NCBI GenBank assembly: GCA_022616415.1
Contig: JAKEEU010000332.1
Location: 65,367-129,366, forward strand
Direction: 5' to 3'
DNA: 64,000 bases
Source: Candidatus Zhuqueibacterota bacterium
GTDB lineage: Bacteria; Zhuqueibacterota; Zhuqueibacteria; Zhuqueibacterales; Zhuqueibacteraceae
In this document: one piece after another, positions 18,847-26,207 of the stretch
Layout of the letters: each line of letters begins with the position of its first letter
How positions within the stretch are numbered: the stretch's first letter is position 1
The notes under the pieces: generated by a model
The model's input: the letters and a program-made list of their open reading frames with translations, nothing else
Told to the model about the DNA's origin: nothing
The model's database searches: none
Program-made: the position numbers and the translations under genes

Positions 18847-19261
18847 AATGCTCCTCACGGGATTAGGTTGGACGCGTTGATAATCGAAATGACGATAACA
18901 GCAATTTAATCAACGGAAAAGTGGCGAAAAAGTTGCGAATTGACGAATGCGCCATGGAATATTTGCGCGCGCTTCCGCATGGATCGGGCCGTGTGGTTAT
19001 GGTGAGACTAAACCTTCGGTGGAGAACTACTGGCCGGTCGCTATGAAACTATGGGTGTGTTGTTGGAACTCTACTGTAAGCGACCGGTCAGTTCCACTTG
19101 AAGAGAAAATTTTTCTTGACTCTGGGCCTGGAATCTCTTACATAATCGTAGCGCGACTATTGCGGAAACCAAAATGAAACGTCAATTGACAATTTAATAT
19201 TTTCGCGGTTTTGCTAGTTTTTTCAGGGTGATGCTATAAATAAAAATAACGGAGAACCGGC
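18847..19261. other. Intergenic region with inverted repeat and promoter candidate
   Basis: This stretch separates divergent genes. ACTGGCCGGTCGCT (19029-19042) and AGCGACCGGTCAGT (19079-19092) form an inverted repeat with one mismatch in 14. An open frame through it on the plus strand (18947-19177) has no ribosome site or recognisable motif and is not called as a gene. Confidence 0.5.
19116..19144 (+). promoter_or_regulatory. Candidate sigma-70 promoter for rpiA
   Basis: TTGACT (19116-19121), a 17-base spacer and TACATA (19139-19144). It lies about 118 bases upstream of rpiA. A second TTGACA at 19186-19191 lacks a good -10 at the right distance. Confidence 0.35.
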
Positions 19262-19957
19262 ATGACGAAATTGTCCGTCGAGCAACAAAAATTTCTTGCC
19301 GCGGCAGCAGCGCTCACGTTTGTCGAAAACAAAATGATCGTCGGCCTCGGCACCGGCAGCACCGCGGAATTTGCCATTCGGCTGTTGTCCGAGGAAGTGA
19401 AAGCCGGCTTGAAAATCACCGGCGTTCCCACCTCGGTCGCCACTGCAAAGCTGGCGCGGCGATTAAAAATTCCACTCGCCGATGATTTGGGCACGTTCAA
19501 AAAAATCGACCTGACGATTGACGGCGCCGACGAAGTCGATCCGCAGCTCAATCTCATCAAAGGCGGCGGCGGTGCGCTGGCGCGCGAAAAAATCGTCGCC
19601 AGCCGCAGCGACCGCTTCGTCATCGTCGTTGACGAAAAAAAATTGGTCACGCAGCTCGGCAAATTCCCCTTGCCCGTGGAGGTTTTGCCTTTCGGTTGGC
19701 GTTCGACACTGGAAATTCTACGCGACCTTGGCGCTCGGGTCAAGTTGCGTCAAAAAGACGCCAGAACACCGTATCGCACGGACAACGGCAATTACATCGT
19801 GGATTGTGTGTTTGGAAAGATGACGAATCCACCGGTATTGGCGCAGCAGATCAAGAGCATTGCCGGTGTCGTCGAAGTCGGGCTGTTCATTAGCCGTGTT
19901 GATTTGGTGCTCGTCGGCCGCCGCGATGGCCGTATCGAGGAAAAGTGGGCGGCGTGA
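19262..19957 (+). CDS. rpiA: Ribose-5-phosphate isomerase A
   Basis: This enzyme interconverts ribose 5-phosphate and ribulose 5-phosphate in the non-oxidative pentose phosphate pathway, in the cytosol. The 231-residue length matches the family. Recognisable motifs are GLGTGSTAEFAI (phosphate-binding loop, about 29-40), DLTIDGADEVD (about 82-92, containing catalytic Asp residues), LIKGGGGALAREKI (about 98-111, with the catalytic Glu and Lys region) and LGKFPLPVEVLPFGW. A GGAG ribosome site lies seven bases upstream of the ATG. The toxin-antitoxin-like genes that follow are a separate module. Confidence 0.97.
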   Translation: MTKLSVEQQKFLAAAAALTFVENKMIVGLGTGSTAEFAIRLLSEEVKAGLKITGVPTSVATAKLARRLKIPLADDLGTFKKIDLTIDGADEVDPQLNLIKGGGGALAREKIVASRSDRFVIVVDEKKLVTQLGKFPLPVEVLPFGWRSTLEILRDLGARVKLRQKDARTPYRTDNGNYIVDCVFGKMTNPPVLAQQIKSIAGVVEVGLFISRVDLVLVGRRDGRIEEKWAA

Positions 19958-20005
19958 TTCAGGCTTGATTTTAAAGGGAAAATTTAGTATTTTGAATTTG
20001 CATTT

Positions 20006-20293
20006 ATGATTAATATCATTGGGTTCATTTGGTATGACGACGTGGTCGATAAGCTGGCATGGAAGCATCATTTGACAACGGACGAAGTTGAAGAAGTTTT
20101 CCAAAATAAACCACGTATTCAACGCATTGCCAAAGGCCATTATCAAGGCGAGGATGTCTATGCAGCTCGGGGCCAAACCAAAGCGGGCCGTTATTTGATC
20201 GTGATCTTCATTTACAAAAAAGATCATCGTGCTTTGATAAATACCGCAAGAGATATGACAACAACGGAGAGAAGACGTTATGGCAAAAAGTAA
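20006..20293 (+). CDS. BrnT-like toxin
   Basis: A 95-residue protein resembling the BrnT ribonuclease toxin family. The family pattern of an N-terminal FxWxxxxxxKxxxKH..., then EVEEVF, then GEDVYAARGQTKAGRYLIVI, then a C-terminal INTARDMTTTERRRY is visible. BrnT cleaves RNA and is neutralised by a BrnA partner. The downstream gene overlaps by 14 bases and encodes a CopG/BrnA-like antitoxin, supporting the call. Order toxin-then-antitoxin is the usual one for this family. It lies between rpiA and a second toxin-antitoxin remnant. Confidence 0.75.
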   Translation: MINIIGFIWYDDVVDKLAWKHHLTTDEVEEVFQNKPRIQRIAKGHYQGEDVYAARGQTKAGRYLIVIFIYKKDHRALINTARDMTTTERRRYGKK

Positions 20294-20567
20294 AAGAGAA
20301 CGAGATCCAATTCCCGAACAATTTAGCGGTTTCGATGAACTCGCCAATTTTTGGGAAACCCACGACCTAACCGACTATGAAGATCAGTTGCAGGAGGTCG
20401 ATTATAAAGTTGCCCGAAAACCTACGCGCCAATTCGTTGTCACGCTTTCTGACGAATTAACCAAAGCGCTGTGGAAAGCCACTCACCGCGAAGGGGTTTC
20501 TATGCAAACCCTCGTCAATTTGTGGGTGCAAGAGCGATTGCAGCAATACCAAACGGCTTCATCTTGA
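20280..20567 (+). CDS. BrnA/CopG-like antitoxin
   Basis: A 95-residue partner of the BrnT-like toxin. The N-terminus (IPEQFSGFDELANFWETHDL) is typical of the toxin-binding segment in this antitoxin class, with an acidic DYEDQLQEVD stretch. The C-terminal part (about 55-90: FVVTLSDELTKALWKATHRE, then SMQTLVNLWVQERL) is a ribbon-helix-helix DNA-binding domain, which would autoregulate the pair. The start lies inside the toxin gene, preceded by GGAGAG, so translation is probably coupled. Confidence 0.75.
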   Translation: MAKSKRERDPIPEQFSGFDELANFWETHDLTDYEDQLQEVDYKVARKPTRQFVVTLSDELTKALWKATHREGVSMQTLVNLWVQERLQQYQTASS

Positions 20568-20583
20568 ATTTAGGAGTATTCTT

Positions 20584-20838
20584 CTGAAACAGACTTTTGT
20601 TGTCAATGGCACGGTGGAGAACGGCCAGCGCATTCACTTAGACGAGCCACTACCGACCCCTACTAAAAGAGTTTCTGTTATTGTAAAACCTACTTCTCAA
20701 AAAGCCTACAACGGCGAGGCCTTTTTCGCCTGGCTTGAAAAGCTGCACGAACGCAGAAAACAACTCGGCATCAAATCGTTGACCAAGGAAGAAGTTGATG
20801 CGTGGATTCAAGAGGAACGAGATAGCTGGGGAGATTGA
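20584..20838 (+). CDS. Antitoxin-like protein with probable CTG start
   Basis: An approximately 84-residue antitoxin-type protein. The best start is CTG at 20584: TAGGAG sits seven bases upstream (20571-20576) and the resulting N-terminus KQTFVVNGTVENGQRIHLDE is a typical swapped-hairpin antitoxin beginning; an in-frame GTG at 20614 would delete this segment. The C-terminal half (FFAWLEKLHERRKQL, then LTKEEVDAWIQEERDSWGD) is the usual toxin-binding helix. VapB-type antitoxins of this form are followed by a PIN toxin, and the remains of one directly follow. Confidence 0.6.
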   Translation: MKQTFVVNGTVENGQRIHLDEPLPTPTKRVSVIVKPTSQKAYNGEAFFAWLEKLHERRKQLGIKSLTKEEVDAWIQEERDSWGD

Positions 20839-20993
20839 TATGCAAAGCTACAGAAATTCGCGCCAAATATAATTTCAAAACTCCCGATTCCATCCACCTC
20901 GCCGCTGCCATTACAAGTGCTTGCGATGTCTTTTTCACCAACGACCACCGCCGCGATCATTGCACTGAAATAAAAGTCGAAGTCTTAGAATGA
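20835..20993 (+). pseudogene. C-terminal remnant of a PIN-domain toxin
   Basis: From 20847 the frame reads ATEIRAKYNFKTPDSIHLAA, then AITSACDVFFTNDHRR and IKVEVLE before the stop at 20991-20993. This is the last third of a VapC-type PIN ribonuclease, including the conserved TPDxIHLAAA and FxTND motifs with their acidic residues. The first two thirds, with the other catalytic Asp residues, are missing. The fragment begins within four bases of the antitoxin stop, so a deletion has removed everything between. It cannot be a functional nuclease. Only a TTG at 20835 could start it. Confidence 0.75.
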
Positions 20994-21757
20994 ACGAAAA
21001 GTCGATAGAAGAATTGCTCCGCGACTTCCCCGTCGTCGTGCAATTCCCCGTGGCTTGGGGCGAGATGGATGCGTTGGGCCATGTCAACAATATCGTTTAT
21101 TTCCGCTATTTTGAAAGCGCGCGGGTGGCCTACCTGACGAAGATCAATTTTATCGACCCGGAAGCAAACGACGGCATCGCGGCGATTCTCGCTTCCACTC
21201 AATGTGATTTTCGCAAAGCGTTAGCGTATCCCGACACCGTTTCGATTGGCGCGCGCGTCGTTGAAATCGGCAGTGACCGTTTTGCGATGGAGTACCGTTT
21301 GGTCAGTCAGGGCCTGCAGAAAATTGCGGCAGAGGGCAAGGGCGTTGTGGTCGCGTACAACTATCGTGATAAACACAAAGTGGAACTGCCTGAAGCAATA
21401 CGAAAAAACATTAAGGAGATTGAAATGCTTGGTCCGACAATCCGTTTTCGCATTGAAGTGCCGGTTTCGGTTCCGGTTGCTGAAGCAAATGAACTGAAAA
21501 ATGCCTTACAGGCTCACGTAGAGGTTCGTCAAGCTGAAGCCGAGGCGCTCAAGTTGAATTTAAGCCTGATTTTGGAAATTCTCGCCACCGTCGCCAGCGT
21601 GATTCAAGCCGTCGATATTATCATCGGGTGGATTGATCGATTTAAAGACAAGAAATTGAAGGCGGAAGAGGTTACTATCGTCAATGCCAGAGACGAGAGG
21701 CTCGATCTGCAAAATGCCACTCGCGAGCAGTTGATGGCGCTTTTGCAGAAGAAATGA
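20990..21757 (+). CDS. Acyl-CoA thioesterase with unusual C-terminal domain
   Basis: A 255-residue protein. Residues 12-140 are a hotdog-fold 4HBT/YbgC-type thioesterase (FPVAWGEMDALGHVNNIVYF with catalytic Asp, then YFESARVAYL). Such proteins hydrolyse acyl-CoA thioesters and are normally about 140 residues. Residues 146-255 are an extra region: VPVSVPVAEANELKNALQ, a coiled segment, a hydrophobic helix (LNLSLILEILATVASVIQAV), and an end (VTIVNARDERLDLQNATREQ) resembling small effector-associated domains such as EACC1. An AAGGAG six bases before an in-frame ATG at 21425 could also yield the 110-residue tail alone. The gene overlaps the PIN remnant by four bases. Confidence 0.75.
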   Translation: MNEKSIEELLRDFPVVVQFPVAWGEMDALGHVNNIVYFRYFESARVAYLTKINFIDPEANDGIAAILASTQCDFRKALAYPDTVSIGARVVEIGSDRFAMEYRLVSQGLQKIAAEGKGVVVAYNYRDKHKVELPEAIRKNIKEIEMLGPTIRFRIEVPVSVPVAEANELKNALQAHVEVRQAEAEALKLNLSLILEILATVASVIQAVDIIIGWIDRFKDKKLKAEEVTIVNARDERLDLQNATREQLMALLQKK

Positions 21758-21778
21758 TGGAGGAGCACTCTAGCTTTC

Positions 21779-21826
21779 AACAAACTTCTTTTCTCTTTTG
21801 TCTTCTTTTCGTATATTAGACTAAAA
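21779..21826 (+). repeat. Upstream copy of a direct repeat bracketing parDE
   Basis: This pyrimidine-rich stretch ends in TTTTCGTATATTAGACTAAAAC and closely resembles 22518-22573. Both copies begin AACAAA, run through a CTT-rich tract, and contain TTTCGTATATT and a nine-base palindrome TTAGNCTAA (here 21816-21824). It probably carries the promoter of parD. Having one copy before parD and one before metH suggests the pair was inserted or duplicated with its control region. Confidence 0.5.
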
Positions 21827-21845
21827 CTAAAGAAAGGTACTCGAC

Positions 21846-22100
21846 ATGGAAATCCAGCTTTCACCCGAAGTAGAACAAATCGTCAAGGACAAGGTTGCAT
21901 CGGGTATGTACCCCGACGCCAATGAATTTGTCCGTGAGGCTATTTTGAGAACCGTTGAATGGGATTATCTTAAACGGAAACGGCTCAACGAAGCTATTGC
22001 GATCGGCATTGAACAGGCAAAGCGGGGTGAGTTGGTCGATCTCGATATGGACCAAATCAATGCAGAACTTGACGCAGAAGAAGGACACTTCGATTCCTGA
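21846..22100 (+). CDS. parD: ParD-like antitoxin
   Basis: An 84-residue ribbon-helix-helix antitoxin. The N-terminal half (MEIQLSPEVEQIVKDKVASG, then YPDANEFVREAIL) is the DNA-binding domain typical of ParD/CopG. The C-terminal half (LNEAIAIGIEQAKRGELVDL, then INAELDAEE) is the toxin-binding helix. It should bind and inactivate the ParE product and repress the operon. The stop overlaps the parE start (TGATGG), so translation is coupled. An AAAGG site lies upstream of the ATG. Confidence 0.88.
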   Translation: MEIQLSPEVEQIVKDKVASGMYPDANEFVREAILRTVEWDYLKRKRLNEAIAIGIEQAKRGELVDLDMDQINAELDAEEGHFDS

Positions 22101-22399
22101 TGGCACAAGTCAAGCTTACAATTAAGGCGCGTGAAGACATTAAAGAGATTGGTCGTTACACCGGCCAAAAATGGGGCAGGGCAAAACGGATTGACTATCT
22201 GAGGCAGCTACGCGTAAGAATGCGGGATCTCAGCGAAGGTAGAATTACTGGGCGGCAGCGGCATGATTTGCCAGGTTCTCCCTGGAGCTCCCATACAGGT
22301 AGACACGTAATTTTCTACCATCCTGCAACGGATGGGATTGAGGTTGTGAGAGTCCTTTACGACGCAATGGATTTTCCGAGGCATTTTAAACCGAACTGA
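22100..22399 (+). CDS. parE: ParE-like toxin
   Basis: A 99-residue RelE/ParE superfamily toxin. Family features are the early LTIKAREDIKEIGRYT helix, the W-x-x-x-x-I-x-Y-L-x-x-L pattern, a LPGSPWSSHTGRHVIFYH strand region and the late IEVVRVLYDAMDFPRHF segment. ParE toxins poison DNA gyrase, whereas related RelE proteins cleave mRNA on the ribosome; the ParD partner supports ParE. The gene ends about 200 bases before metH, with a second copy of the upstream repeat in between. Confidence 0.88.
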   Translation: MAQVKLTIKAREDIKEIGRYTGQKWGRAKRIDYLRQLRVRMRDLSEGRITGRQRHDLPGSPWSSHTGRHVIFYHPATDGIEVVRVLYDAMDFPRHFKPN

Positions 22400-22517
22400 T
22401 GCCAAGATTCATTTCTTGAGCAGTGTCCACTTCTTATATTGCACCTGCTTGTAATTTCCCCGTTGGGCTTCCCGCAACACCAATATGAAACTTACCAGAT
22501 CAAAAATTCGATTACCA

Positions 22518-22573
22518 AACAAATTTCTTTCTTCTTTTTCCTTTGTTTCGTATATTTTTGTTTAGTCTAAAGC
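22518..22573 (+). repeat. Downstream copy of the direct repeat, probable metH promoter region
   Basis: Counterpart of 21779-21826, with CTTTGTTTCGTATATTTTTG followed by TTAGTCTAA (22562-22570). I see no cobalamin or SAM riboswitch motifs in the 200 bases before metH, so this repeat is the main candidate control region. Confidence 0.45.
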
Positions 22574-22603
22574 GACATCAGTAACAACCATGGCTTCCGC
22601 AAT

Positions 22604-25600
22604 ATGACCCCTTTCGAGCAACGCCTGCGCGAAAAGATCATCGTCTTCGACGGCGCGACGGGCACGAATCTCCAATTGATGAATTTGACCGCGGACGACT
22701 TCGGCGGTGAAGCGCTCAATGGCTGCAACGAGCATCTCGTCTTCACCCGGCCCGATGCGGTGGAAAGGCTGCATGCCAGCTTCTTTGCAGTCGGCTGTGA
22801 TGTGGTGGAGACCAACACGTTTGGCTCGACACCAATTGTGTTGGGCGAATATGATCTCGCCGATCAAGCGTATGAGCACAATCGCCGCGCAGCAGAGATT
22901 GCCCAAAAAGTGGCGCAGCAATTTTCCACGTCAAACCATCCGCGTTTCGTCGCGGGTTCGATGGGGCCAACCACCAAGCTGCCGAGTCTCGGTCATATTT
23001 CGTATGAAAACATGAAAGCCGCTTATGCGGTGCAAGCCGCCGGTCTCGTTGAAGGCGGCGCAGATTTGTTGGTCGTTGAAACCTGCCAGGATTTGCTGCA
23101 AACCAAAGCCGCGCTCGCGGCCATCTTCGAATATTTCGCCCAGAAAAAAGTGCGCGTGCCGGTGATTGCGAGTGTCACGGTCGAGATGATGGGCACGATG
23201 TTGCTCGGCAGCGACATTGCTGCGGCATTAACGGCGTTGGAGCCATTTCCGTTGACGGCGATTGGCATGAACTGCGCCACCGGCCCGAAAGAAATGTCGG
23301 AGAACATTCGCTATCTCACAGCCAACAGCCCGTTTCCGGTTTTTTGCATGCCTAACGCAGGACTTCCGGAGAACGTCGGCGGCCGCGCGCATTACAAATT
23401 GACGCCGAAAGAGCTGAATCAATTCCTCTCGCATTTCGTCAAAGACCTCGGCGTGCAAATTGTCGGTGGTTGTTGCGGCACGCGGCCGGAGCATATCAAA
23501 CAACTCGCTGAATCCGTCGGCCAGCTCGCGCCAAAATCGCGTCAGATTGATTTTGTGCCATCCGCTGCGAGCCTTTACAACAGCACGGCGCTGCATCTCG
23601 ATCCGCCGCCGTTGCTCGTCGGCGAGCGGTTGAATGCCAACGGCTCCAAGCAATTTCGCGAGCTTTTGTTGAAGCAAGATTGGGACGCGATGGTATCGAT
23701 GGCGAAAGAGCAAGTGCGAGAAGGCGCGCATTTGCTCGACGTTTGCGCGGCGTATGTCGGCCGTGATGAAGTGGCGGATATGATTCCGCTCATCGAGCGT
23801 TTGAACACGCAAATCTCGGTGCCGCTGCTCATCGACTCCACCGAGTGGCAAGTCATCGATGCCGCCTTGCGGCACGTCGCCGGCCGCGCTATCGTCAATT
23901 CGATCAATTTGGAAGACGGCGAAGAGCGCATGATAAAGGTCCTGCCGCTGTGCAAAAAGTATGGCGCGGCGACCATCGCATTGACGATCGATGAACAGGG
24001 AATGGCCAAAACTGCTGAGAAGAAATTCGAGATTGCCAAACGCATTCACGATCTCGCCGTCAATAAATACGGCCTGCGCTCGCAGGATTTGATTTACGAT
24101 TGCCTGACGTTTACGCTCGGCAGCGGCGATGAAGAGTTTCGGCGCAGCGGCATTGAGACGATTGCAGCGATTCGCCGCATTAAAAAAGAACTGCCAGGCT
24201 GCTACACGATTCTTGGCGTGAGCAATGTATCGTTCGGGCTTAATCCGCACGCGCGCCACGCTTTAAATTCGGTTTTTCTCTATTACGCCGTCGAGGCGGG
24301 TTTGGATATGGCCATCGTTCACGCCTCGAAGATCATGCCGCTGCACAAGATTGCGGAAGATGAGCGCGAGTTGCACCGCCGGCTGGTTTTCGATGAGCGC
24401 AAGTTTGACGACAGCGGCAAGTGTATTTCCGATCCATTGCAAGAAATTTTAGCATTCTATGCCGAAAAGTCGGTGCAAAAGAAGGAAGTCGCCGCGATGC
24501 CAGCAGCAGTGGAAGAGCGGTTGAAGCGCCGCATCGTCGATGGCGAAAAGCAAGGCCTTGAAGCCGATCTCAACGAGGCCTTGCAGAAATACATCGCGCT
24601 CGACATCATCAATAATATTCTGCTTGACGGCATGAAAACCGTCGGCGAGCTATTTGGCTCCGGTCAAATGCAGTTGCCCTTCGTTTTGCAGTCCGCGGAA
24701 ACCATGAAGTCTGCGGTGAAATTCCTCGAACCGCACATGGAGCGCGTGGAAGGCACGAGCAAAGGCACGATGGTGCTGGCCACGGTCAAAGGTGACGTGC
24801 ATGACATCGGCAAAAATCTCGTTGATATCATTCTCACTAACAACGGTTATAGAGTCGTCAATCTCGGCATCAAAGTGCCGATTGAGCAAATGCTGCAAGC
24901 AGCGGAGGAGCACAAAGCCGATTCCATCGGCATGAGCGGCTTGCTCGTCAAATCCACAATGATCATGAAAGAAAACCTCGAGGTGATGAATGAGCGCAGC
25001 CTCAAATTGCCCGTTGTGCTCGGCGGCGCCGCGCTCACCCGCCGCTACGTCGAGGAAGATTTGCGCGCGATTTATCGCGGCACGTTGGCTTATGCCAACG
25101 ATGCGTTTGACGGCTTGCATTTTATGGAAGAGATTTGCGGACGTCCAGTTGCCAGTAAACAGTTATCAGTAACCAGTGAACGGAAAAAATCGAAAGCTGG
25201 TGAAAGATCAAGAGGAGAAGAAATAGTAATAGCCGCAAAGAGGCAGACGTGGAAACCAGTAGAGATCCCGGCGGCGCCGTTTCTGGGAACGAAGATTGTA
25301 CGCGATATTCCTTTGGCGACGGTATTCGATTATGTCAATCCGATTGCGCTGTTTCGCGGGCAATGGCAGGTGCGCCGCGGCAAGATGAAAATTGCCGATT
25401 ACAACCAGATGGTTGAGGAGAAGTTTATGCCGATCTTCGAGACGCTCAAGCAGCGTTGTATCAACGAGAAATTGCTTGTTCCTGAAGTGGTTTATGGCTA
25501 TTTTCTCTGCAACAGTGACGACGATGATGTAATTATCTACGACGAAAGTGGCACGCGCGAAATCGAGCGCTTCCATTTCCCGCGCCAGCCGGAAGGGAAT

Positions 25601-26071
25601 TTGCAGTGTATCGCGGATTCTTTTGCTCCGATTGCGAGCGGCAAGAAAGACGTCATCGGCATGATGGTGGTGACGGTCGGGCACAAAGCTTCAGAAATTT
25701 CTCGCAAGCTCTTTGAGAGCGATAAATATGCGGACTATCTCTATTTTCACGGCTTGAGCGTTGAGACTGCCGAGGCGCTGGCGGAGTATTGGCACAAGAA
25801 GATGCGTGAAGAGCTGGGTATTGCCGGCGATGATAGCAAAGAAATCCGCGAATTGTTCCAGCAAGGTTATCGCGGCTCGCGCTATTCTTTCGGCTATCCG
25901 GCTTGCCCGAATTTGGAAGATCAAGCGAAGCTGTTTCGCTTGCTCGATCCGGCGCGCCTCAACATTTCGCTGACCGAAGAATTTCAAATCGTGCCGGAGC
26001 AGTCGACTTCGGCAATAGTGGTGCATCATCCGGAGGCGAAGTATTTTAATGTTAAAGAACCAGGTTCGTAG
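22604..26071 (+). CDS. metH: Cobalamin-dependent methionine synthase
   Basis: A 1155-residue enzyme that transfers a methyl group from methyltetrahydrofolate to homocysteine through cobalamin. Domains in order: homocysteine-binding (about 5-320, zinc ligands in GMNCATG and GGCCGTRPEH), pterin-binding (about 335-600, LVGERLNANGSKQF), cobalamin cap (about 620-710), cobalamin-binding (about 715-850, with GDVHDIGKN and axial His 733), and AdoMet-dependent reactivation (about 890-1150, GYRGSRYSFGYPACP). All modules look intact. The linker near residues 848-870 (VASKQLSVTSE...) is encoded by a heptameric CAGTNNN repeat and is probably an insertion. The stop codon lies within a palindromic element. 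Confidence 0.97.
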   Translation: MTPFEQRLREKIIVFDGATGTNLQLMNLTADDFGGEALNGCNEHLVFTRPDAVERLHASFFAVGCDVVETNTFGSTPIVLGEYDLADQAYEHNRRAAEIAQKVAQQFSTSNHPRFVAGSMGPTTKLPSLGHISYENMKAAYAVQAAGLVEGGADLLVVETCQDLLQTKAALAAIFEYFAQKKVRVPVIASVTVEMMGTMLLGSDIAAALTALEPFPLTAIGMNCATGPKEMSENIRYLTANSPFPVFCMPNAGLPENVGGRAHYKLTPKELNQFLSHFVKDLGVQIVGGCCGTRPEHIKQLAESVGQLAPKSRQIDFVPSAASLYNSTALHLDPPPLLVGERLNANGSKQFRELLLKQDWDAMVSMAKEQVREGAHLLDVCAAYVGRDEVADMIPLIERLNTQISVPLLIDSTEWQVIDAALRHVAGRAIVNSINLEDGEERMIKVLPLCKKYGAATIALTIDEQGMAKTAEKKFEIAKRIHDLAVNKYGLRSQDLIYDCLTFTLGSGDEEFRRSGIETIAAIRRIKKELPGCYTILGVSNVSFGLNPHARHALNSVFLYYAVEAGLDMAIVHASKIMPLHKIAEDERELHRRLVFDERKFDDSGKCISDPLQEILAFYAEKSVQKKEVAAMPAAVEERLKRRIVDGEKQGLEADLNEALQKYIALDIINNILLDGMKTVGELFGSGQMQLPFVLQSAETMKSAVKFLEPHMERVEGTSKGTMVLATVKGDVHDIGKNLVDIILTNNGYRVVNLGIKVPIEQMLQAAEEHKADSIGMSGLLVKSTMIMKENLEVMNERSLKLPVVLGGAALTRRYVEEDLRAIYRGTLAYANDAFDGLHFMEEICGRPVASKQLSVTSERKKSKAGERSRGEEIVIAAKRQTWKPVEIPAAPFLGTKIVRDIPLATVFDYVNPIALFRGQWQVRRGKMKIADYNQMVEEKFMPIFETLKQRCINEKLLVPEVVYGYFLCNSDDDDVIIYDESGTREIERFHFPRQPEGNLQCIADSFAPIASGKKDVIGMMVVTVGHKASEISRKLFESDKYADYLYFHGLSVETAEALAEYWHKKMREELGIAGDDSKEIRELFQQGYRGSRYSFGYPACPNLEDQAKLFRLLDPARLNISLTEEFQIVPEQSTSAIVVHHPEAKYFNVKEPGS
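25146..25180 (+). repeat. Five CAGTNNN heptamers inside metH
   Basis: The units cagttgc, cagtaaa, cagttat, cagtaac and cagtgaa run in strict seven-base phase. They lie in the linker between the cobalamin-binding and reactivation domains of metH. The same heptamer family occurs at 44096-44172 and inverted at 44389-44417. Similar short tandemly repeated heptamers are known from cyanobacteria. Confidence 0.8.
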
Positions 26072-26173
26072 TATTGCCTTCAGGCATGGAGAGGTTGGAA
26101 TTGTAAAAACTTATGTTTTTTTGAAGCATTTTCCCATGTTCCCAGGCTCGACGCCTAAAGGCGTAACTACGAG
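26067..26173. repeat. MITE- or REP-like element with inverted ends
   Basis: The left arm CGTAGTATTGCCTTCAGGC (from 26067) and the right arm GCCTAAAGGCGTAACTACG (ending 26171) are imperfect inverted copies enclosing about 65 bases. The metH stop codon is part of the left arm. A third, single arm GTAGTTACGCCTTCAGGCG lies at 33893-33911, showing a dispersed family. Confidence 0.6.
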
Positions 26174-26207
26174 CGCATTTAGGATTAAATGATAACGAAG
26201 ATAAGAA

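Noticed and set aside
18947..19177. Plus-strand open frame of 76 codons upstream of rpiA
   Set aside because: No ribosome site and no recognisable motif, and it runs through an inverted repeat and the candidate promoter.
22540..22560. Bacteroidetes-type -33/-7 promoter before metH
   Set aside because: TATTTTTG fits the -7 pattern but no TTTG stands at the required distance upstream.
22400..22603. Possible cobalamin or SAM riboswitch upstream of metH
   Set aside because: No B12-box-like GCCACTG or SAM-box elements and no convincing multi-helix fold were seen; only the repeat shared with parD is present.
23228..24259. Long minus-strand open frame inside metH
   Set aside because: It lies opposite conserved pterin- and homocysteine-domain coding sequence and has no protein-like motifs; it is a shadow of codon bias.
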